64,000 nucleotides of DNA from Roseomonas alba (GTDB lineage Bacteria > Pseudomonadota > Alphaproteobacteria > Acetobacterales > Acetobacteraceae). Below the pieces are notes generated by a model. That model was not told where the DNA came from. It did not search any database and was given only the letters and a program-made list of their open reading frames with translations. The stretch is from the NCBI RefSeq assembly GCF_019430885.1, contig NZ_JAHYBZ010000008.1:186001-250000 (forward strand). Direction: 5' to 3'. Shown here in pieces: positions 8,905 through 17,184 of the stretch (position 1 is its first letter; the number at the start of each line of letters is the position of its first letter). A program made the position numbers and the translations under genes.

Positions 8905-9150
8905 CGCCGGGGAAGGGCTCTGCCCTCCCCCGAGCCCCCACCCGCCAAAGGCCACAGAGCCTTTGGAAACCGATACCTGGCGCTGGGCATCCCTGCGAGA
9001 ACGGCGCCGAGACCCGCTCCTGCGCACGAAAGGCGCCTGGAGGGCGGAGCATGCCTGTTGCGCGAAGCGCCAAACGATTGCGTTCCACGTGCTCCAAGCA
9101 CTTGGCGGGGTGAGGTTTCAAGAGGGGCGGCGCCCCTCTCCAATCGCCCG
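8905..9150. repeat. Family A dispersed element, copy 4
   Basis: Left arm 8905-8990: AAGGGCTCTGCCCTCC, then the AAAGGCCACAGAGCCTTT hairpin and GGAAACCGATACCTGGCGC. Right arm 9100-9150: GGCGGGGTGAGG and the hairpin GAGGGGCGGCGCCCCTC. It fills the 361-base gap between the ABC ATPase and its permease, so it would be transcribed inside their mRNA. Confidence 0.7.
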
Positions 9151-9208
9151 CTGCGCCTCATCTTCGCGCGCAAGGGGCAGAGCGCCTCCTGGTCCGGCAG
9201 CGCCGGGT

Positions 9209-9931
9209 TCATCGCGCGCTATCCGCCACGATCCGCCCGTCCTCCATGCGCAACTGCCGTTCGCAGCGTTCCGCCAGCATCGGGTCGTGCGTGATCAGCA
9301 GCAGGGTCGTGCCGAAGCGCTCGCGCAGTCCGAACAGCAGGTCCATCACCTGCCCGCCCGTGCCGCGATCGAGATTGCCCGTCGGCTCATCCGCCAGCAG
9401 CAGCCGCGGCTGCGCGACGAAGGCGCGGGCGAGCGCGACGCGCTGCTGCTCGCCGCCGGAAAGCTGGCCGGGGTAGTGCGTCAGGCGATGACCGAGGCCG
9501 ACGCTCTTCAGCGCCTCCTCCGCGCGGTCGAAGGCGTCGCTGCGGCCGGCGAATTCCAGCGGTACGGCGACGTTCTCGATCGCGGTCATGGTGGGGACCA
9601 GGTGGAAGGCCTGGAAGACGATGCCCACGGTCTCGCGGCGGAAGACGGCGAGTGCGTCCTCATCCATGCGCGTCAGGTCGTGGCCGGCAACGGTCAGTGT
9701 GCCGCCGGTCGGGCGGTCGAGGCCCGCAAGCAGCATTAGCAGCGAGGTCTTGCCGGATCCGGACGGTCCGACGATGCCGACGGCCTCGCCCGCAGCCACG
9801 GCGATATCCACGCCGCGCAGGATATTGATCTCGCCCGACTGGGCCCTCACCTTGAAGTGCAGGTCGGTCGCGAGGATCAGCGTCGCGTCGCGCCCCGCAT
9901 GCGTCGGGGTGGTCTGTGGAAGGGCATCCAT
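9209..9931 (-). CDS. ABC transporter ATP-binding protein (YbbA/LolD-like)
   Basis: ATPase subunit for the FtsX-type permease at 6349-8847. Visible motifs are Walker A GPSGSGKT (residues 55-62), signature LSGGEQQRVALARAF, Walker B LLLADEPTGNLD and the switch His in ITHDP. At 240 residues it is a single-domain MacB/LolD-type ATPase. The start is ATG 9931, whose codon overlaps the divergent esterase start at 9930 by two bases, so the two operons share one very short regulatory region and each promoter must lie within the other's coding sequence. This pairing with a TesA-like gene mirrors ybbA-ybbP/tesA of E. coli. Confidence 0.93.
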   Translation of the reverse strand: MDALPQTTPTHAGRDATLILATDLHFKVRAQSGEINILRGVDIAVAAGEAVGIVGPSGSGKTSLLMLLAGLDRPTGGTLTVAGHDLTRMDEDALAVFRRETVGIVFQAFHLVPTMTAIENVAVPLEFAGRSDAFDRAEEALKSVGLGHRLTHYPGQLSGGEQQRVALARAFVAQPRLLLADEPTGNLDRGTGGQVMDLLFGLRERFGTTLLLITHDPMLAERCERQLRMEDGRIVADSAR

Positions 9932-10610
9932 GTCGTTCAGGGTTCCGCGGCTTTCGAACCGATATGGGCGCCGCGCCGCGCTTGGCAAACTTTCCGCCTG
10001 TTTCGGAGTGTTGCCGTTGCTGGCCGCGATGCCTGCACGGGCGGCGGAGCTGCGGCTGCTGATGCTGGGCGATTCGATCACCGCCGCCTATGGGCTCGCG
10101 CGCGGGCAGGGATTGCCGGCGCGGCTCGAGGCCGCGCTGCGCGCCAAGGGCCAGCAGGTGCGGGTGATCGACGCCGGGGTGTCGGGCGACACCAGCGCGG
10201 GCGGGCGGGCCAGGCTCGACTGGGCCATGGCCGACCAGCCGGATGCGGTGATCGTGGCCCTTGGCGGCAATGACGGGCTGCGCGGCATCGAACCGGGCGC
10301 GACCCGCGCGAATCTCGCGGCGATTCTGGACGCGCTGAAGGCGCGCGGCCTGCCGGTCATGCTGGCGGGGATGCTGGCGCCGCCGAACCTGGGCGCCGAA
10401 TATGGACGGGAGTTTGCCGCGACCTTCACGCGATTGTCGGAAGAGCATCCCGAGATCGTGTTCTATCCCTTCCTGCTGGATGGCGTGGCCGGCGACCCGC
10501 AACTCAATCAGCCGGATCGCATTCATCCGAATGAGGCTGGCGTCGCGGAACTGGTCCGTCGCATGCTTCCGGCCGTGGAGTCGCTGCTGGGGCGGGTGCC
10601 CGCGGGCTGA
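9930..10610 (+). CDS. Arylesterase / lysophospholipase of the TesA (SGNH) family
   Basis: Periplasmic serine esterase of 226 residues. SGNH blocks are visible: GDS with nucleophile S49, the oxyanion Gly after SGDTSAGG, GGND and the catalytic DRIH near the C-terminus. A signal peptide of about 38 residues ends at MPARAA. The start ATG 9930 overlaps the divergent ABC ATPase start; an in-frame GTG at 10008 is possible but would shorten the signal. It shares its leader with the ABC pair, as in E. coli tesA. Likely substrates are acyl esters or lysophospholipids. Confidence 0.88.
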   Translation: MSFRVPRLSNRYGRRAALGKLSACFGVLPLLAAMPARAAELRLLMLGDSITAAYGLARGQGLPARLEAALRAKGQQVRVIDAGVSGDTSAGGRARLDWAMADQPDAVIVALGGNDGLRGIEPGATRANLAAILDALKARGLPVMLAGMLAPPNLGAEYGREFAATFTRLSEEHPEIVFYPFLLDGVAGDPQLNQPDRIHPNEAGVAELVRRMLPAVESLLGRVPAG

Positions 10611-10641
10611 CCCGTCTCCGGCCTCAGTTGGGGGGCTTGAG

Positions 10642-11190
10642 ATGCTGCGCCTGTTCGTCGCCCTGGACCTGCCCCCGGAATGCCGCGCCGATCTTTCGGC
10701 CCTGGCGGGGAGCATACCGGGCGCGAAATGGGTACCACCCGACAACTACCACCTGACGCTGCGCTTCATCGGGGAGATCGAGAACTGGCGCGCGCAGGAG
10801 GTGGACCACGCGCTCGCCGCCATCCGCGGCAATGCCTTCGACCTGACGCTGCGGGGCCTCGGCACCTTCGAGAAGGCGGGGCGGATCCATTCGCTCTGGG
10901 TGGGAGCGGAGCGCAACGACGCGCTCGCGCATCTGCAGCGCAAGGTAGAGACGGCGCTCCAGCGCGTCGGCCTGCCGCCGGAACGCAAGTCCTTCTCCCC
11001 CCATGTCACCATCGCGCGCACGGACCGGGCGCCGCCGGAGAAGGTCATTTCCTACGTCCAGGCGCATAACCTGTTCCGCGCCGAGCCGGTGCGGGTGGAG
11101 TGCTTCACCCTGTTCTCCTCGCGCCTGGGCAAGGAGGCGTCGGTGTACACGTCCGAGGTCGAGTACGACCTGGTCGCCCGCGCCGCCTAG
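10642..11190 (+). CDS. thpR: RNA 2',3'-cyclic phosphodiesterase (ThpR)
   Basis: Two-histidine (2H) phosphoesterase that opens 2',3'-cyclic phosphate RNA ends and can ligate tRNA halves in vitro. At 182 residues it is full length. The two catalytic motifs are H37-L-T39 in the segment YHLTLRF and H121-V-T123 in SPHVTIAR. The start is ATG 10642 preceded by a G-rich stretch (GGGGGG). It follows the esterase gene by 31 bases and may be co-transcribed with it, without an obvious functional link. Confidence 0.92.
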   Translation: MLRLFVALDLPPECRADLSALAGSIPGAKWVPPDNYHLTLRFIGEIENWRAQEVDHALAAIRGNAFDLTLRGLGTFEKAGRIHSLWVGAERNDALAHLQRKVETALQRVGLPPERKSFSPHVTIARTDRAPPEKVISYVQAHNLFRAEPVRVECFTLFSSRLGKEASVYTSEVEYDLVARAA

Positions 11191-11410
11191 CGGCGCCGCT
11201 TTTGCTGGCCCCAGAGACTGCTTGGAAAATCCGGCGCCGCCATTCGGGTCTCGGTTTTCGCGCCATGCACGGGCGTATCGGCGGCCACGGCCGGCCCAAG
11301 CGCGGGCCGCTTTGCGCCGCCGGCCCGATGCCGGGCATCGGGCAGCTCGCGTCGGTGAGCCGCAGGGGGCCGTGCTTGCCGATGTTCCCGGCTCGCGTTA
11401 CGCCTTGCGC

Positions 11411-11788
11411 GTGTCCGTGGCCTACCGCCCCGTCGCGCGCCTGATCGCCGCGATCCTGCTGCTGCAGGTCGTGCTGGCGCCGCTGCATTGCCTGGCGATG
11501 GCGGCCGCGCCGGCCGGCTTCGAGACCGTGCTCTGCTCCCCTGCCGGCATGGAACGCACCATCCTGGTCGGGCCGGACGGGCAGGAACTGCCTCAGCAGC
11601 TTGCCGGTGACGGCCTCTGCGTCGTCTGCGTCGGGCTGGCCCATGCGGCGCTGCCCGAACCGCCCGCCGCCCCGGCGCCGGCCTGGGTGAAGGTCGGGCC
11701 GGCCTGGTTCATCGCCGGTGCCGACAGCCGGCAGCCCCCCGCCCGCGGCCCGCCCTACCGGCCAACCGGACCACCCGCTCTCTCCTGA
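11411..11788 (+). CDS. DUF2946 family protein, probably copper-linked
   Basis: A 125-residue protein of the DUF2946 type. It has an N-terminal hydrophobic segment (LIAAILLLQVVLAPLHCLAM), then cysteines C40-ish (VLCSPAG) and a CVVCVG pair. Proteins of this type sit in front of copper-related TonB receptors and chaperones. The start is uncertain: GTG 11411 is used, GTG 11417 or TTG 11405 are alternatives. The 220 bases upstream hold no gene. It heads the group with the receptor remnant, YcnI and PCuAC. Confidence 0.65.
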   Translation: MSVAYRPVARLIAAILLLQVVLAPLHCLAMAAAPAGFETVLCSPAGMERTILVGPDGQELPQQLAGDGLCVVCVGLAHAALPEPPAAPAPAWVKVGPAWFIAGADSRQPPARGPPYRPTGPPALS

Positions 11789-11810
11789 GGCCGTTCCCTT
11801 CGGAACGGCC
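11789..11810 (+). terminator. Hairpin between DUF2946 and the receptor remnant
   Basis: GGCCGTTCC (11789-11797), loop CTTC, GGAACGGCC (11802-11810): a perfect 9-bp stem starting at the stop codon of the DUF2946 gene. It could terminate or attenuate, or protect a 3' end; no T-run follows. Confidence 0.45.
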
Positions 11811-11854
11811 GCGCCTGCGCCTGCCGTTCCGATCCTCAGGAAGAGAAACGTCTC

Positions 11855-12094
11855 GTGACTCCCAGTTCCGTCTCGCGGCCCGTCCTGGCCGCGGTGGCGG
11901 CGGGTGCCCTGGTCCAGCCCGCGCTGGCCGAGGAACCCGCCCCCGAGGGCGCCACCCTGCCGCCCATGATCGTCACCGCCCGGCGCGTGACAAGCACGCC
12001 CACCCATCCGTCCAGCGCCGAAGCCGAAGCCGCGGCGCGGCAGGTCCCCGGCAACGGACGGTCCGTCTGCGCCGGTCAGCAATACCGATTCTGA
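11855..12094 (+). pseudogene. N-terminal remnant of a TonB-dependent (probably copper) receptor
   Basis: From GTG 11855 the product has a signal peptide ending LVQPALA, then a short acidic spacer and LPPMIVTARR, which looks like a TonB box, then AEAEAAARQVPGN, typical of the start of a TonB-receptor plug domain. It then reads GQQYRF and stops after 79 residues, where a full receptor would run to more than 600. GAGGAGAC and the next gene follow at once. Family knowledge: copper receptors of this type often sit between DUF2946 and YcnI genes. I infer that an internal deletion removed the barrel. Confidence 0.55.
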
Positions 12095-12103
12095 GGAGAC
12101 GCC

Positions 12104-12610
12104 ATGATGCGTAAGATGCTGCTCGCCCTCGCCGCCGCGGCCCTGCCCGCGCTGCCCGCGGGCGCCCATGTCACCGTCGATCCCGCCCAGGCGGCACCGC
12201 ATGCCTATGTCCGCGCCGCGCTGCGCGTCGGCCATGGCTGCGGCACCGCCGCGACCGTGCGCCTGACCGTGCGGATGCCCGATGGCGTCACCGGCGCGCG
12301 GCCCATGCCGAAGCCCGGCTGGACGCTCGTCATCACGCCGCGCGAGGAAGCGGCAGCCCCCGGCGACCATGGCTCCGCCCCGGAAGTGGCGGCCATCACC
12401 TGGGAAGGCGGCCGCCTGCCCAACGAGCACTACGACGAATTTGTCCTGCGCTTCCGCGCGCCGAACGAGCCCGGCGCCACGCTTTGGTTCGCCGTGCGCC
12501 AGGAATGCGAGGGCGGCGCGGTCACCGACTGGTCGGAGATCCCGGCCGAGGGCCGTCGCATCTCCGACTACCCCCACCCCGCCGCCGCGATGCGGCTGAT
12601 CGCCCGCTGA
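12104..12610 (+). CDS. YcnI-type copper-binding protein (DUF1775)
   Basis: Periplasmic DUF1775 protein of 168 residues. The signal peptide ends AGA, so mature H22 would be the N-terminal His that, with a conserved Glu, binds Cu(II) in YcnI proteins. The family signature HVTVDPAQA is present, as is an interior Trp in ITWEGGRLP. There is no C-terminal membrane anchor, unlike Gram-positive YcnI. ATG 12104 and ATG 12107 are adjacent; GAGGAG lies just upstream. The gene is tightly spaced with the next two genes, suggesting a copper-handling operon. Confidence 0.85.
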   Translation: MMRKMLLALAAAALPALPAGAHVTVDPAQAAPHAYVRAALRVGHGCGTAATVRLTVRMPDGVTGARPMPKPGWTLVITPREEAAAPGDHGSAPEVAAITWEGGRLPNEHYDEFVLRFRAPNEPGATLWFAVRQECEGGAVTDWSEIPAEGRRISDYPHPAAAMRLIAR

Positions 12611-12621
12611 GGACTCCACCC

Positions 12622-12954
12622 ATGCGCGCCATCCTGCTGGCGGGTCTCGTGCTCGCCGCCCCACCCCTCGCCCGGGCCTGCGACACCGAGGCGATGAACG
12701 CCGAGCTCACCGCGGTCTGCACCGCGGCGCTGAACCCGGCCACGAGCTGGGCCGAGGCCGTCCGCGGCCAGGCGAATGCGACGGAGGCGGCGGCGCTCGA
12801 CCGTGCGCTGACGGCCGCCCGCGCTGCCTGCGACACCGGCGATCCCGCCGCCGGCGCGCTGGAAGCCGCGCGCATCGCCCGCCTCGCCGGCCGCATCGAG
12901 GCCCGCGCCGGCAACGCCGATTCCATCTGGCCGGATCGCCTGGCCCGCCGCTGA
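12622..12954 (+). CDS. Small secreted protein of unknown function in the copper cluster
   Basis: A 110-residue product with a clear signal peptide (LAGLVLAAPPLARA) and, just after it, CDTEAMNAEL. Three Cys remain in the mature part (CDT, VCTAAL, ACDTGD), and the rest is Ala-rich helix. I recognise no family. It lies 11 bases after YcnI and 21 bases before PCuAC on the same strand, so a periplasmic role alongside them is likely. Confidence 0.6.
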   Translation: MRAILLAGLVLAAPPLARACDTEAMNAELTAVCTAALNPATSWAEAVRGQANATEAAALDRALTAARAACDTGDPAAGALEAARIARLAGRIEARAGNADSIWPDRLARR

Positions 12955-12975
12955 TCCCATCAAGGAGAACACGCC

Positions 12976-13446
12976 ATGACCACCACCCGTCGTACCCTCG
13001 CCATTGCCGCAGCGGCGATCCTCGCCGCCCTGCCGGCCGCCGCACATGACTACACGGCCGGCGACATCGCGATCGCGCACCCCTGGACCCGCGCGGCCGG
13101 TGCCAACGGCAACGGCGCCGGCTTCCTGCGGCTGACCAATAATGGGTCCCAGCCCGACCGGCTGATTTCCGCCAGCTCCCCCATCGCGCGTACGGTCGAA
13201 CTCCACACCATGACGCGCGACGGCGACGTCATGCGCATGCGCCCGGTGGAGGGCATCCCGATCGCTTCGGGCGCGACCGTCGAACTGCGGCCGGGTGGCT
13301 TCCACATCATGATGATCGGCCTCACCGCACCCTTGCAGCAGGGCGGCCGCGTGCCGCTGACGCTGCGCTTCGAGCATGCCGGTACGGTGCAGGTGGAACT
13401 CGCCGTGGAGGCTGCCGGCGCGCGGGCGGCGGGCGGCCACCACTGA
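12976..13446 (+). CDS. PCu(A)C periplasmic copper chaperone
   Basis: Delivers Cu(I) to the CuA or CuB site of cytochrome oxidase in family members. The 156-residue product has a signal peptide ending PAAA and the exact copper motif H77-x10-M88-x21-H110-x-M112. The typical HPWTRA segment (residues 35-40) is also present. The C-terminus is His-rich (GGHH). An aa3 oxidase operon occurs at 28-34 kb of the same window, a plausible client. AGGAG precedes ATG 12976, and a strong terminator follows. Confidence 0.93.
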   Translation: MTTTRRTLAIAAAAILAALPAAAHDYTAGDIAIAHPWTRAAGANGNGAGFLRLTNNGSQPDRLISASSPIARTVELHTMTRDGDVMRMRPVEGIPIASGATVELRPGGFHIMMIGLTAPLQQGGRVPLTLRFEHAGTVQVELAVEAAGARAAGGHH

Positions 13447-13454
13447 CGAAGCCG

Positions 13455-13478
13455 GGGGTCGGGCATCGTCCCGACCCC
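13455..13478 (+). terminator. Terminator hairpin of the copper cluster
   Basis: GGGGTCGGG (13455-13463), loop CATCGT, CCCGACCCC (13470-13478), then TT. The perfect 9-bp G/C stem lies 8 bases beyond the PCu(A)C stop codon. Confidence 0.7.
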
Positions 13479-13566
13479 TTGCGACGCGCGAAACGGCTAT
13501 GCACAATCCGTAATGTTGTATGGCGGGCCAACCGCCAATTTCGTCTTCCCGGAAGGAAACGTTTCC

Positions 13567-14550
13567 ATGTTGCAGGCCAGACGCCTGGCGCTTGCCCTTG
13601 CCGTTGCGCTTCTCAGCCTGCCCGGCCTCGCCGCGGCGCAACAGGCGCCATGGCCGAACCGGCCAATCCGCATGGTCATTCCCTGGCCACCGGGCCAGGC
13701 GACCGACCTCGCAGGACGCGTCATCGCCCAGCGCCTGCAGGAACGACTCGGAGTGCCAGTGGTGCCCGAGAATCGCGCCGGCGCTGGCGGCACCATCGGC
13801 TCGGACGTCGTCGCCAAGGCGGCGCCGGACGGCTACACGCTGCTCGCCGGGTCGTCCGGGCCGCTCACCATCTCCCCGCTGCTCCAGCGCCTGCCCTATG
13901 ATGCGCAGCACGACTTCACGGCAATCGCTATGTTCGGCGTCTCGCCCTACCTCCTCGTCGTGAAGCCGGACTTCCCGGCACAGACGATCCAGGACTTTAT
14001 CGCCCTCGTGCGGTCGCGGCCGGGCCATTACACCTTCGGCTCGTCGGGCACCGGCGCGACCGCCCATCTGATCACCGAGGCCTTCAACGCGGCCGCGGGG
14101 CTGGACGCGCTGCACGTTCCCTTCGCCGGCAGCGCGCCGGAGATGACCGCGTTGATCGGCGGCCAGATCACCTACGGCATCGAGACCATGGCCGCGACCT
14201 GGCCGTTGGTCCGCCAGGGCGCGCTGCGCGCGCTCGGCATCTCGCTCGCCGGCGGCAGCACCCTTGCGCCCGGCGTCGTTCCGTTCGCAACCCAGCCCGG
14301 CGCGCTGCAGGGCTTCGACGCGGGTGCCTGGGTCGGATTGATGGGTCCGGCGAACCTGCCCGCAGCCATCACCGAGCGTCTCGCCGTCGTGGTGGTGGAA
14401 GGCATGGCCGCTCCTGAGGTGCGCAGCCGCTTCGAAGGCATCTCGGTCGAACCCATCCCCCGCGGGACCGGGCCCTTCACCACCTACCTCGCGGAGCAGC
14501 GGGCGCTGTTCCAGGCGATCATCCAGCGCAACAACATTCGGCTGGAATAG
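13567..14550 (+). CDS. Bug-type tripartite tricarboxylate transporter substrate-binding protein
   Basis: Periplasmic solute receptor of 327 residues. The signal peptide ends GLAAAQ, followed by the family start WPNRPIRMVIPWPPG and then VVPENRAGAGGTIGSDVVA, typical of the Bug/TctC fold. Members bind carboxylates or aromatic acids, usually for a TctAB permease. No permease genes are near; such orphan receptors are common in this family. ATG 13567 is preceded by GGAAGG. The substrate is not predictable. Confidence 0.88.
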   Translation: MLQARRLALALAVALLSLPGLAAAQQAPWPNRPIRMVIPWPPGQATDLAGRVIAQRLQERLGVPVVPENRAGAGGTIGSDVVAKAAPDGYTLLAGSSGPLTISPLLQRLPYDAQHDFTAIAMFGVSPYLLVVKPDFPAQTIQDFIALVRSRPGHYTFGSSGTGATAHLITEAFNAAAGLDALHVPFAGSAPEMTALIGGQITYGIETMAATWPLVRQGALRALGISLAGGSTLAPGVVPFATQPGALQGFDAGAWVGLMGPANLPAAITERLAVVVVEGMAAPEVRSRFEGISVEPIPRGTGPFTTYLAEQRALFQAIIQRNNIRLE

Positions 14551-14561
14551 GCGCGCAGGGA

Positions 14562-14920
14562 CCTGGAGAGGGGCCTTGCCCCTCTCCGGACCTCCCCCCA
14601 CCAAAGGGCGAAAGGCCTTTGGAAACCTCGACTTGGTGCAAGGCACCGTTGGCATGTCGGAACCTTCAGGCACCCGACAGGCGCGGAAGCAGGGCTTGGC
14701 GACCATTCTGAGTGGGCGCGCCACATGCCGAAGCATGGCGATCCCAAGGGCTTCGCACGTCAAAGACCGCTCCGCATGATCGCATGGTTGAAGGGTCTTC
14801 TTCGGCGCCGTGCGGGGCGGGCGTCCCGCCTCCAGGCGCGCTCCATGGACAAGCGCCCGTTTCGATACTCGCCCGGCCCGCCGCGCACGGCGCCAGGACA
14901 AGGCCTCCAAAAGCCACCGA
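14562..14920. repeat. Family A dispersed element, copy 5
   Basis: Left arm 14562-14640: GGAGAGGGGCCTTGCCCCTC, the AAAGGGCGAAAGGCCTTT hairpin and GGAAACCTCGACTTGG. The right part, to about 14920, is diverged, with only GGCGCCAGGACAAGGCC and weak resemblance after it. The 372-base gap 14551-14922 contains nothing else I can support. Confidence 0.55.
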
Positions 14921-14922
14921 CA

Positions 14923-15861
14923 TCACGCCACGCGGCGGGCCCGCGGCAGCAACAGTTCGTCCTCAGCCGCCAGCGCGGGAAGAAGGTCGGTCAACCGCTG
15001 CCGTGTCTCGCGCAGGGCCGGGATCAGTGGCAGCCGCGGCGTCGGGTCGCACAGGCCGAGCAGCCCGAGTGCCGCCTTGACGGGGACCGGGTTTGTCTCG
15101 GTGAAGAGCAGCGCGTGCAGCGGCGCAAGGCGGTCCGCGACATGCCGGGCGCGCAGCGTGTCGCCAGCGTCCCAGGCGGCGTGCATCGCGGCGCACAGTG
15201 CGGGCACGAGGTTGGCCGTAACCGAGATGCAGCCCACCCCGCCCATGGCGCGATGCGCCAGGGCGGTGGCGTCGTCGCCCGAAAGCTGCGCGAAGTCATC
15301 GCCACAGAGCTGACGCAGCCGGGCCGGCCGGGCCAGGTCGCCCGACGCGTCCTTGATGGCGCGGATCACGCCTTCCGAGCGCAGCCGGCCGATGGTCTCG
15401 TCGGAGAAGGCGACGGCGGCGCGCGCGGGCACGTCGTAGAGCACGATCGGCAGGCCCGAGGCGGCGGCGACGGCGCGCAGATGGGCGCGCAGCCCCTCCT
15501 GGCTCGGCCGCACATAGGGTGGGGCGGAGACGAGCAGTGCCGCCGCGCCGCAGCGCTCGGCGCCGACGGCGAGGCTGACCGCCGTCTCGGTCGAGGGTGC
15601 GCCGACACCCGCGATCACCGGCACGCGGCCGGACAGGGTGCGGACGGCGATGGCGACCGCCTCGGCGTGTTCCTCGGCGGACAGCGCGGGGCCCTCGCCG
15701 GTGCTGCCGCAGACCACGACGGCCGAAGATCCCCGCTCGGCGGCCCGTAGCGCCAGCCGCGCGAGCGCCGGCCGGTCGAGCGACGCGGGATCACCCCGCA
15801 GGAAGGGCGTGACGAGGGCCGGGATGGAGCCCTCGGGGCTGAAGACGGACAGGGTGGGCAT
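14923..15861 (-). CDS. Dihydrodipicolinate synthase/N-acetylneuraminate lyase family protein
   Basis: Class I aldolase of the DapA superfamily, 312 residues. GSTGE (residues 52-56) binds the pyruvate carboxylate, Y142 in LYDVPARA is the catalytic Tyr and K170 in IRAIKDASGD forms the Schiff base. These confirm an active pyruvate-dependent lyase or synthase; whether it makes lysine precursor or cleaves a sugar acid cannot be told. It is Ala-rich and lies 4 bases after a gene of unknown function on the same strand. The start is ATG 15861. Confidence 0.85.
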   Translation of the reverse strand: MPTLSVFSPEGSIPALVTPFLRGDPASLDRPALARLALRAAERGSSAVVVCGSTGEGPALSAEEHAEAVAIAVRTLSGRVPVIAGVGAPSTETAVSLAVGAERCGAAALLVSAPPYVRPSQEGLRAHLRAVAAASGLPIVLYDVPARAAVAFSDETIGRLRSEGVIRAIKDASGDLARPARLRQLCGDDFAQLSGDDATALAHRAMGGVGCISVTANLVPALCAAMHAAWDAGDTLRARHVADRLAPLHALLFTETNPVPVKAALGLLGLCDPTPRLPLIPALRETRQRLTDLLPALAAEDELLLPRARRVA

Positions 15862-15865
15862 GGTG

Positions 15866-16426
15866 TCAGGCCTTCCCATCGCGGCGGACGGCAGGGGCGG
15901 GGGCGTCGAAATCGCAGAGCAGCAGGATGCCGCCCTCGGCCCGCGCACGCAGGCGCGCCCGGGCAAAGCCGTAGTCGCGCAGCCGCCGCGCCGCTGCCCG
16001 GCCGAGCGCCAGCGCGCCGGCGCCGATCAGGCCGATGGCCAGGCGGCCGTGCCGCGCCCCGGCCAGGATGGCGCGGCGGGCCTGGGCCCCGATCGCCGCG
16101 GCCTGGTCGGCCGTGGCGACACGCGGGGCAAGCACGAGGTCGGCGGGTTCGGGGAGAGGTGCCGGGCCGACCACGGCGATGGCGGAGCGGCAGCCGCGGC
16201 GCAGGCTGGCGCAGAGCAACTCGGCATTCTGTCCGCCGATGACGAGGACGCGGTCCTGCGGGACGGCGTCGGCGGCGTCGAGCATGTCGATCCCGCCGGC
16301 CTGCGGAGTGTCGCGGCGGGACGACGGTGGCCTGGCGTTCTGTACGACCTGCCGCAGCCGCGTCTGGCGCGGCCGTGCGACGGTCTTCTGGGCGGGGACG
16401 GCGTGTGCTGGCATGCGGGCCTCCAT
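15866..16426 (-). CDS. Uncharacterised protein upstream of the DapA-family gene
   Basis: About 186 residues from ATG 16426 (a second Met at 16414 is possible). The first 45 residues are basic and Gln/Arg-rich. From MLDAADAVPQDRVLVIGGQN the chain reads like a Rossmann-type alpha/beta fold with a Gly-rich loop, and it ends in RAEGGILLLCDFDAP. I recognise no family. The 4-base gap to the DapA-like gene suggests one operon. A SAM- or nucleotide-binding role is a guess. Confidence 0.5.
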   Translation of the reverse strand: MEARMPAHAVPAQKTVARPRQTRLRQVVQNARPPSSRRDTPQAGGIDMLDAADAVPQDRVLVIGGQNAELLCASLRRGCRSAIAVVGPAPLPEPADLVLAPRVATADQAAAIGAQARRAILAGARHGRLAIGLIGAGALALGRAAARRLRDYGFARARLRARAEGGILLLCDFDAPAPAVRRDGKA

Positions 16427-16599
16427 GGCGCATCGGAGTAGGCCCGGCGCGCGTAAAGGCACCGCAGGAGAGTGGGCGGGGCGACGCAAATTCCGCGCAA
16501 ACGACCCGGTGTCGAATCGGTTCGCCTCATTGCGCGGCATCAAGGCGACCATCGCGCCGTCCTGCGATAGGATGGCGCTCTGCATCGGGAGGCGCGCGG

Positions 16600-17082
16600 G
16601 TGACCATTCCAGCCAAGTCGGTGATGACGAAGGATGTTGTGACCGTCTCACCGGAGGCGACGGTGGCGCAGATCGCGAAGCTGATGCTGGCGCGCGGCGT
16701 CAGCGCCGTGCCGGTGGTCGATGCGCAGAAGCGACCGCTCGGCGTGGTCAGCGAAGGTGATGTGCTGCGCCATTTCGGTGCGGAGTTCCAGGGCAAGCGG
16801 GCGCAGTGGCTGCGTCAGCTCGCCGAGGGCGAGGAGCTTTCCGAGCAGTTCCTGGCCGCCATCGGGATCGACCAGCGCCATGCGCGCGACCTGATGCACG
16901 CGCCGGTCCTCAGCGCCGGCGAGGATGCTTCGCTGGCGGAAATCGGCGACATGATGCTGAAGCAGAAGGTGAAGCGCGTCCTGATCCTGCGCGACGGCGT
17001 GCTGGTCGGCATCGTCAGCCGCGCTGATGTGGTGCGCGCCGTGGTCGAGAACCTGCCGGACCTGCTGGAACCGACGAGCTAG
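16600..17082 (+). CDS. Tandem CBS domain protein
   Basis: A 160-residue protein that is almost entirely a CBS pair: CBS1 about residues 6-60 (VMTKDVVTVSPEATVAQIAK, with GVVSEGDVLRHF) and CBS2 about 98-153 (DLMHAPVLSAGEDASLAEIG, with GIVSRADVVRAVVE). A charged linker with RAQWLRQLAEGEEL lies between. Such proteins bind adenine nucleotides or SAM and act as sensors. GTG 16600 is preceded by GGGAGG (16587-16592). The stop codon TAG is formed by the edge of a family B repeat. Confidence 0.88.
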   Translation: MTIPAKSVMTKDVVTVSPEATVAQIAKLMLARGVSAVPVVDAQKRPLGVVSEGDVLRHFGAEFQGKRAQWLRQLAEGEELSEQFLAAIGIDQRHARDLMHAPVLSAGEDASLAEIGDMMLKQKVKRVLILRDGVLVGIVSRADVVRAVVENLPDLLEPTS

Positions 17083-17184
17083 AGCATTTCGGGCGAACTT
17101 CCGTTCACCTGCAACTCTCTAGGTATTTGTTTTTGCGAGCCTCTTCACCTGTCCAGATGAGTTCATCCCGACAGGATCTGCTCT
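17081..17184 (+). repeat. Family B MITE-like element, copy 1
   Basis: A 104-base element running from AGAGCATTTC to GATCTGCTCT, bounded by TA on both sides. It contains ACCTGTCCAGATGAG and CATCCCGACAGG, a small internal stem, and an AT-rich core (GGTATTTGTTTTTGCGAGC). It occurs inverted at 60705-60808. The element begins inside the stop codon of the CBS gene. The following bases to 17497 are AT-richer than average but show no gene. Confidence 0.75.

Noticed and set aside
12568..14910. 780-codon minus-strand frame across the copper genes and the Bug gene
   Set aside because: Shadow frame; the plus-strand products have signal peptides and exact copper motifs.
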